Assembly (NCBI GenBank): GCA_002372325.1
Contig: DFFT01000136.1
Location: 1 to 10,173 of the forward strand
Direction of reading: 5' to 3'
DNA: 10,173 nucleotides
Origin: Succinivibrionaceae bacterium UBA3769
Lineage (GTDB): Bacteria > Pseudomonadota > Gammaproteobacteria > Enterobacterales > Succinivibrionaceae
Of the stretch, positions 7,150-10,173 are shown piece by piece; the stretch's first letter is position 1; the number at the start of each line of letters is the position of its first letter. The notes below the pieces were generated by a model. That model was not told where the DNA came from. It made no database searches and saw nothing but the letters and a program-made list of their open reading frames with translations. The position numbers and the translations under genes are program-made.

Positions 7150-7305
7150 CCCCGGATTACCATGCGGAAACTCAGGATCTCTTCCGGACAGCAGGAAATA
7201 TGCCGCATTATCCGAGCCAAAAAAATCCTGCCGGCAACATGATGCATTTCCCTGTTTTCCTGCTATTATGACAACACCGGAATCTTCAAAAAATGTCTGC
7301 CGTTA

Positions 7306-7336
7306 TTCACAAATCGGGATGCAAAAATCATATAAT
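7306..7336 (+). promoter_or_regulatory. Promoter-like element of the enzyme I gene
   Basis: A perfect TATAAT (7331-7336) is preceded by TTCACA (7306-7311; 5 of 6) with a long 19-base spacer. It lies 33 bases ahead of the TTG start at 7370. Confidence 0.45.
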
Positions 7337-7358
7337 CGGCATACTCGAAGCAATTGAT

Positions 7359-7363
7359 GGAGG
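7359..7363 (+). promoter_or_regulatory. GGAGG ribosome binding site for the TTG start of enzyme I
   Basis: GGAGG is six bases ahead of TTG 7370. A nearby GTG (7374) is in another frame, and no ATG exists in this frame before residue 58, so TTG is the supported start. Confidence 0.75.
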
Positions 7364-7369
7364 CTCTCT

Positions 7370-9091
7370 TTGCGTGACGGATTCGTAATAAAGGAGGGTA
7401 TTGCCTGCGCGCCGGCAATAGTATTCGTAAATACCCCTGTTCGTGTGGAAAAGACCAAAATCACTGCTCCGGAAGTGTCCTCTGAGATTGCTCTTTATCT
7501 GGAGGCCCGGGAGAAGACCCGCGTCTATCTTGAAAACGAGATGGCAAAAACATCCTCTAAAGACGCCCGGGAATTCATGGAAACCTCAGTAATGTTTCTC
7601 ATGGATCCCTATGTGGAAAAAAAGATCACAGATCTCATCAAAAGCGATCTTTTAAGCGCCGAATCCGCCATTCATCACTGCTATAACAGCTTCGTGCAGG
7701 AGCTTCTGGATAATCATGATCCCTTTATCATGCATAACGAATATGAAATCCGGAACCTCGCAGAACACATCATTATCACTCTGAAGCGCAAAAGGCCGCC
7801 CATTCCGGTAATTACCGGAGATTGTATCTTTGTCGCTAACAACCTGACTCCGACCCAGCTTCTCACTGTGGATAACTCCCATATCAAGGGTGTTATTCTG
7901 GAGGACGGCAACACCAACAGTCACATGGCCATCGTTCTCCGCAGTTTGAATATCCCCACCATCTTCAATGTGGAAAACGCCTCCCACATTATCAAGAATG
8001 GCATGAACGTTCTTATGGATGCCTATGCCAATAAGATTTATCTCAATCCTCTGGAGGAGCTGATCTGGAGCGTTAAAAAGCACGCCCGGGAACGTATTGA
8101 CTCCGGAAACAGCAATATAGTAACCCCCTTGATTGCCCAGTACAAAACCACCAGATCCGGGGAAAGAATAGAGGTTCTGGCCAATATCGGCTCGCTTTCG
8201 GAAATTCAGGATCTGAAAAAATTCCCCAGCTCCGGCATCGGACTTTTCCGCACCGAATTTCTTTTTATGAATCACACTCAGGATCCCACCGAAGACGAAC
8301 AGTTTGAGTGCTACCGCAAAATCGTGGAATCTCTGCCGGATCTCTTTACGATAACCTTCAGAACCTTTGACTTCTCCGCTGATAAGCTGCCGCTCTACCT
8401 TTCAAAACCGGTGCATTACAACTGCACCACCGGCACCGATGAAGACAATGCCATTCTTAACGATATCCTGACCACCCAGCTCCGGGCTCTTATGCGGGCG
8501 TCAGTGTTCAGCCATCAGATGCGGATCATGTTCCCCATGGCCGCGGAATACGAGGATTTCGTACATCTTCTGGATCTTTATCAGGAAACCCGGGAATCCC
8601 TCATCCGGGAAGGAGTAAAGCCCGGACATATCAAAATCGGCGTCATGATCGAAACTCCTGCCGCGGCGATAATGTCTGAATCTCTGGCCAGTCTGGTGGA
8701 TTTCTTCTCCATCGGCACCAATGATCTCACTCACTATACCGAAACCTGCTCCCGGGAATTTGCCACCAAGCATAACAATGAACTGAGTCCGGCCGTAGTG
8801 AGGCTTATTGCTCAGGCTTCGGAAAATGCCCATAAGGCCGGAATACCGGTATCCATCTGCGGGGAAATCGTTCACGAGCAAAAATACCTGCCGCTTCTTT
8901 ATGCTTTGGGGATCAGAAGCTTTTCCGTAGCCCCCTTCTACCTGAGCAGCATGCTTTATGCCATTCACACGCTTGATGTCAGAATACCGAGAGATTTTCG
9001 GGAACGCATCAGAAACATTCGCACGAGACAGGACGTCATAGACCTTTCGGCAAATATTCTGAAATCCCCGCTGCCGGTAAATAATCCGTAA
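7370..9091 (+). CDS. ptsI: Phosphoenolpyruvate-protein phosphotransferase (PTS enzyme I), divergent
   Basis: This 573-residue cytoplasmic protein is enzyme I, which takes phosphate from PEP and passes it to HPr. Length is normal (E. coli 575). The phospho-accepting histidine is H185, in NTNSHMAI where most enzymes have GGxTSHxAI. PEP-site residues seem kept: R294 (GLFRTEFLFM), R331, K339, E428 (VMIETPAA), N451-D452 (SIGTNDLT), R462 and the general acid C497 (ICGE). Several usually invariant blocks are altered: RTLDxGGDK reads RTFDFSADK, the NPxLGxR block after it is absent (residues 348-370 unrelated), and DRGN reads CSRE. It may therefore be catalytically weak or serve a regulatory PTS. No ptsH is adjacent; crr follows after about 220 bases. 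It starts at TTG with a good GGAGG. Confidence 0.9.
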   Translation: MRDGFVIKEGIACAPAIVFVNTPVRVEKTKITAPEVSSEIALYLEAREKTRVYLENEMAKTSSKDAREFMETSVMFLMDPYVEKKITDLIKSDLLSAESAIHHCYNSFVQELLDNHDPFIMHNEYEIRNLAEHIIITLKRKRPPIPVITGDCIFVANNLTPTQLLTVDNSHIKGVILEDGNTNSHMAIVLRSLNIPTIFNVENASHIIKNGMNVLMDAYANKIYLNPLEELIWSVKKHARERIDSGNSNIVTPLIAQYKTTRSGERIEVLANIGSLSEIQDLKKFPSSGIGLFRTEFLFMNHTQDPTEDEQFECYRKIVESLPDLFTITFRTFDFSADKLPLYLSKPVHYNCTTGTDEDNAILNDILTTQLRALMRASVFSHQMRIMFPMAAEYEDFVHLLDLYQETRESLIREGVKPGHIKIGVMIETPAAAIMSESLASLVDFFSIGTNDLTHYTETCSREFATKHNNELSPAVVRLIAQASENAHKAGIPVSICGEIVHEQKYLPLLYALGIRSFSVAPFYLSSMLYAIHTLDVRIPRDFRERIRNIRTRQDVIDLSANILKSPLPVNNP

Positions 9092-9309
9092 CTGCTCCAG
9101 GCTTCTCTCCGAAGGCTGCCTGACAGAACTGACACAGCCGCGCTGGCGCATTACACTGTCCGTATTGCCAGGCGTGAAAACTGATTTCTTTGTTAAGCTG
9201 ACCTGTAAGAACCTTCATTGCTAAATTCGGGACAGCTAATGCAGATTATGACAGCGGCATTATGGTATATTTATCACTGTGAATTTTGTTTGCGCGAGGT
9301 ATGAAAGCA
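9092..9309. other. Gap between enzyme I and EIIA-Glc genes (218 bp)
   Basis: No HPr-sized ORF is present on either strand. The last 80 bases are AT-rich, so crr may have its own promoter, but I find no convincing -35/-10 pair. A short palindrome TCACTGTGA at 9274-9282 precedes crr; it is too short to call a CRP site. No clear terminator is seen. Confidence 0.35.
9296..9300 (+). promoter_or_regulatory. GAGGT ribosome binding site deciding the crr start
   Basis: GAGGT directly abuts ATG 9301, which is too close for use, but lies nine bases before ATG 9310. This favours 9310 over 9301 and over the TTG at 9286. Confidence 0.5.
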
Positions 9310-9858
9310 ATGTCCTGGTTCAAATTTATGCTTACTTCTGAAAGTGACCACGTAGCAGATCTGACCATTCTGGCTCCGGTCAGCGGAGTGATTCTCCCCA
9401 TTGAGGATGTCCCGGATGTGGTTTTCTCGGAAAAGATTATCGGAGACGGCGTGGCCATTCAGCCATCCGACGGAACCGTGGTGGCTCCTTGCAAATGCAC
9501 GGTGCGGGAAATGTTCAATACCAAACACGCTGTGGTGCTGAGGACAGAATCATACGGCATAGAGCTTTTTATTCATGTGGGAATAGATACGGTTGATCTG
9601 GCAGGCGAAGGTTTCACCTCCTCTGTTGCCGAGGGAGATCTGCTGTCTCCGGGGGATCCGATTATCAAATTTGATCTCAAGGGCATCCAGAAGTCAAAAA
9701 CCCTGATTACCCCGGTAGTGATTTCATCTCAGAATAATGCGGTAATCAAAACCATCGAAAAGCTGTCCGGCAACTGCGAAGCCGGAGTAACTCCCATAAT
9801 CAAGATCGACATTGACAAGGAAGCCACCAAAAAAGCGCAGCAGCCCTCAGGAAGGTGA
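9310..9858 (+). CDS. crr: PTS EIIA component, glucose type (EIIA-Glc)
   Basis: This 182-residue cytoplasmic protein is an EIIA-Glc (PTS_EIIA_1) domain, which relays phosphate from HPr to sugar-specific EIIB and in enteric bacteria controls adenylate cyclase and non-PTS permeases. The two active-site histidines are H73 (NTKHAVV, equivalent to E. coli H75) and H89 (LFIHVGIDT, the phosphorylated H90). Other conserved stretches include IEDVPDVVF near 31-39, GEGF near 99-102 and LITPVVIS near 132-139. It resembles a free-standing Crr protein, about 13 residues longer than the E. coli one (169), with a basic, low-complexity extension at the C-terminus. The start at 9310 gives an N-terminus of Crr-like length. 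It follows ptsI as in ptsHI-crr operons, but with a wide gap. Confidence 0.93.
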   Translation: MSWFKFMLTSESDHVADLTILAPVSGVILPIEDVPDVVFSEKIIGDGVAIQPSDGTVVAPCKCTVREMFNTKHAVVLRTESYGIELFIHVGIDTVDLAGEGFTSSVAEGDLLSPGDPIIKFDLKGIQKSKTLITPVVISSQNNAVIKTIEKLSGNCEAGVTPIIKIDIDKEATKKAQQPSGR

Positions 9859-9908
9859 TTTGCAGCCCTGTCCCGCCGAAATTACCGGAAAAACCACGGC
9901 AAGACTCC

Positions 9909-9944
9909 CAAAATCCGGTTACTATGCAGCCGGATCCGGTTTTG
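9909..9944. terminator. Bidirectional intrinsic terminator between convergent genes
   Basis: CAAAA-T-CCGG (9909-9918) pairs with CCGGTTTTG (9936-9944), with one bulged T. The alternative ATCCGG/CCGGAT (9913-9918 with 9930-9935) competes. The A-run on one side and T-run on the other give a GC stem followed by U4 on either strand, as expected between crr and the converging gene at 9956. Confidence 0.6.
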
Positions 9945-9955
9945 CCGTTCCTTCT

Positions 9956-10173
9956 TTAATTTTCACCGCCGCCGATCGGCCTGCATTCCGCTTCGGAACT
10001 AAGCCTGTCATCCAGAATCTGGTACTCCGCCAGCTTTTTCTGCTCCGGGGATATCACCATCCCAACCTGAATGAGCTTTATGTCTTCCGGGGTTACTCCG
10101 TAATCATGAGTTCTGATCTGATCCAGAGCTTCCTTCATGGCGGCCTTCTGAGAAACACCTTTCCGGATCCTTT
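9956..10173 (-). CDS. Unrecognised protein, 3' end or short gene at the window edge
   Basis: The frame is open from the right edge to the stop at 9956 (71 codons) and begins in the middle of a coding-like run, so this may be the C-terminal part of a longer gene. Alternatively translation may start at ATG 10138, which has AGAAGG five bases upstream and would give a 60-residue protein. The visible sequence is hydrophilic and mixed alpha-type: a charged helix-like segment (MKEALDQIRTHDYG), a hydrophobic strand-like IKLIQVGMVI, a second charged segment (SPEQKKLAEYQILDD), and a Gly-rich end. There is no signal peptide, membrane segment or motif I can name. It converges on crr and shares its terminator. 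Confidence 0.55.
   Translation of the reverse strand, partial: RIRKGVSQKAAMKEALDQIRTHDYGVTPEDIKLIQVGMVISPEQKKLAEYQILDDRLSSEAECRPIGGGEN

Noticed and set aside
9930..9939. Palindrome CCGGATCCGG as a regulator operator
   Set aside because: It is part of the terminator hairpin between convergent genes, which explains it.

Overview
The window looks like chromosomal DNA from a Gammaproteobacterium. The evidence is a YcbB/LdtD-type L,D-transpeptidase, a zinc-uptake operon of the ZnuCBA type, and an enzyme I gene followed by an enterobacterial-style EIIA-Glc (crr). The PTS pair has no HPr gene and the enzyme I is divergent, which suggests a lineage with a reduced, perhaps mainly regulatory, PTS. I cannot fix the genus from sequence alone.

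Layout. (1) 60-2022, + strand: a two-gene module of an OLD/RecF-like AAA ATPase and a TOPRIM-like DUF4276-type protein. It resembles split ATPase-nuclease phage-defence pairs. The second gene starts at a TTG overlapping the ATPase stop and is interrupted by one in-frame TAA; the same frame is otherwise open to 2022. (2) 2229-3731, - strand: a YcbB-type L,D-transpeptidase that cross-links peptidoglycan. (3) 3732-4187: a divergent intergenic region with promoter-like elements on both strands. (4) 4188-7105, + strand: a zinc/manganese-type ABC importer in the order ATPase, permease, periplasmic binding protein. A possible 32-codon membrane peptide precedes it and its stop overlaps the ATPase start as ATGA. 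(5) 7370-9858, + strand: PTS enzyme I (TTG start), a gap of about 220 bp, then EIIA-Glc. (6) 9859-9955: a symmetric A-stem-T hairpin that can terminate both strands. (7) From 9956 to the right edge, - strand: the 3' part of an unrecognised gene.

How the genes work together. The ATPase and TOPRIM proteins would form one complex, but as written the TOPRIM partner is truncated before its DxD motif, so the module is probably dead unless the stop is read through or is a sequencing error. The importer carries His-rich segments in both the cytoplasmic ATPase and the periplasmic receptor, which points to zinc. Enzyme I and EIIA would form a phosphorelay only with an HPr encoded elsewhere. Most valuable to check are the nonsense-interrupted module, the small ORF ahead of the zinc operon, and the altered enzyme I.
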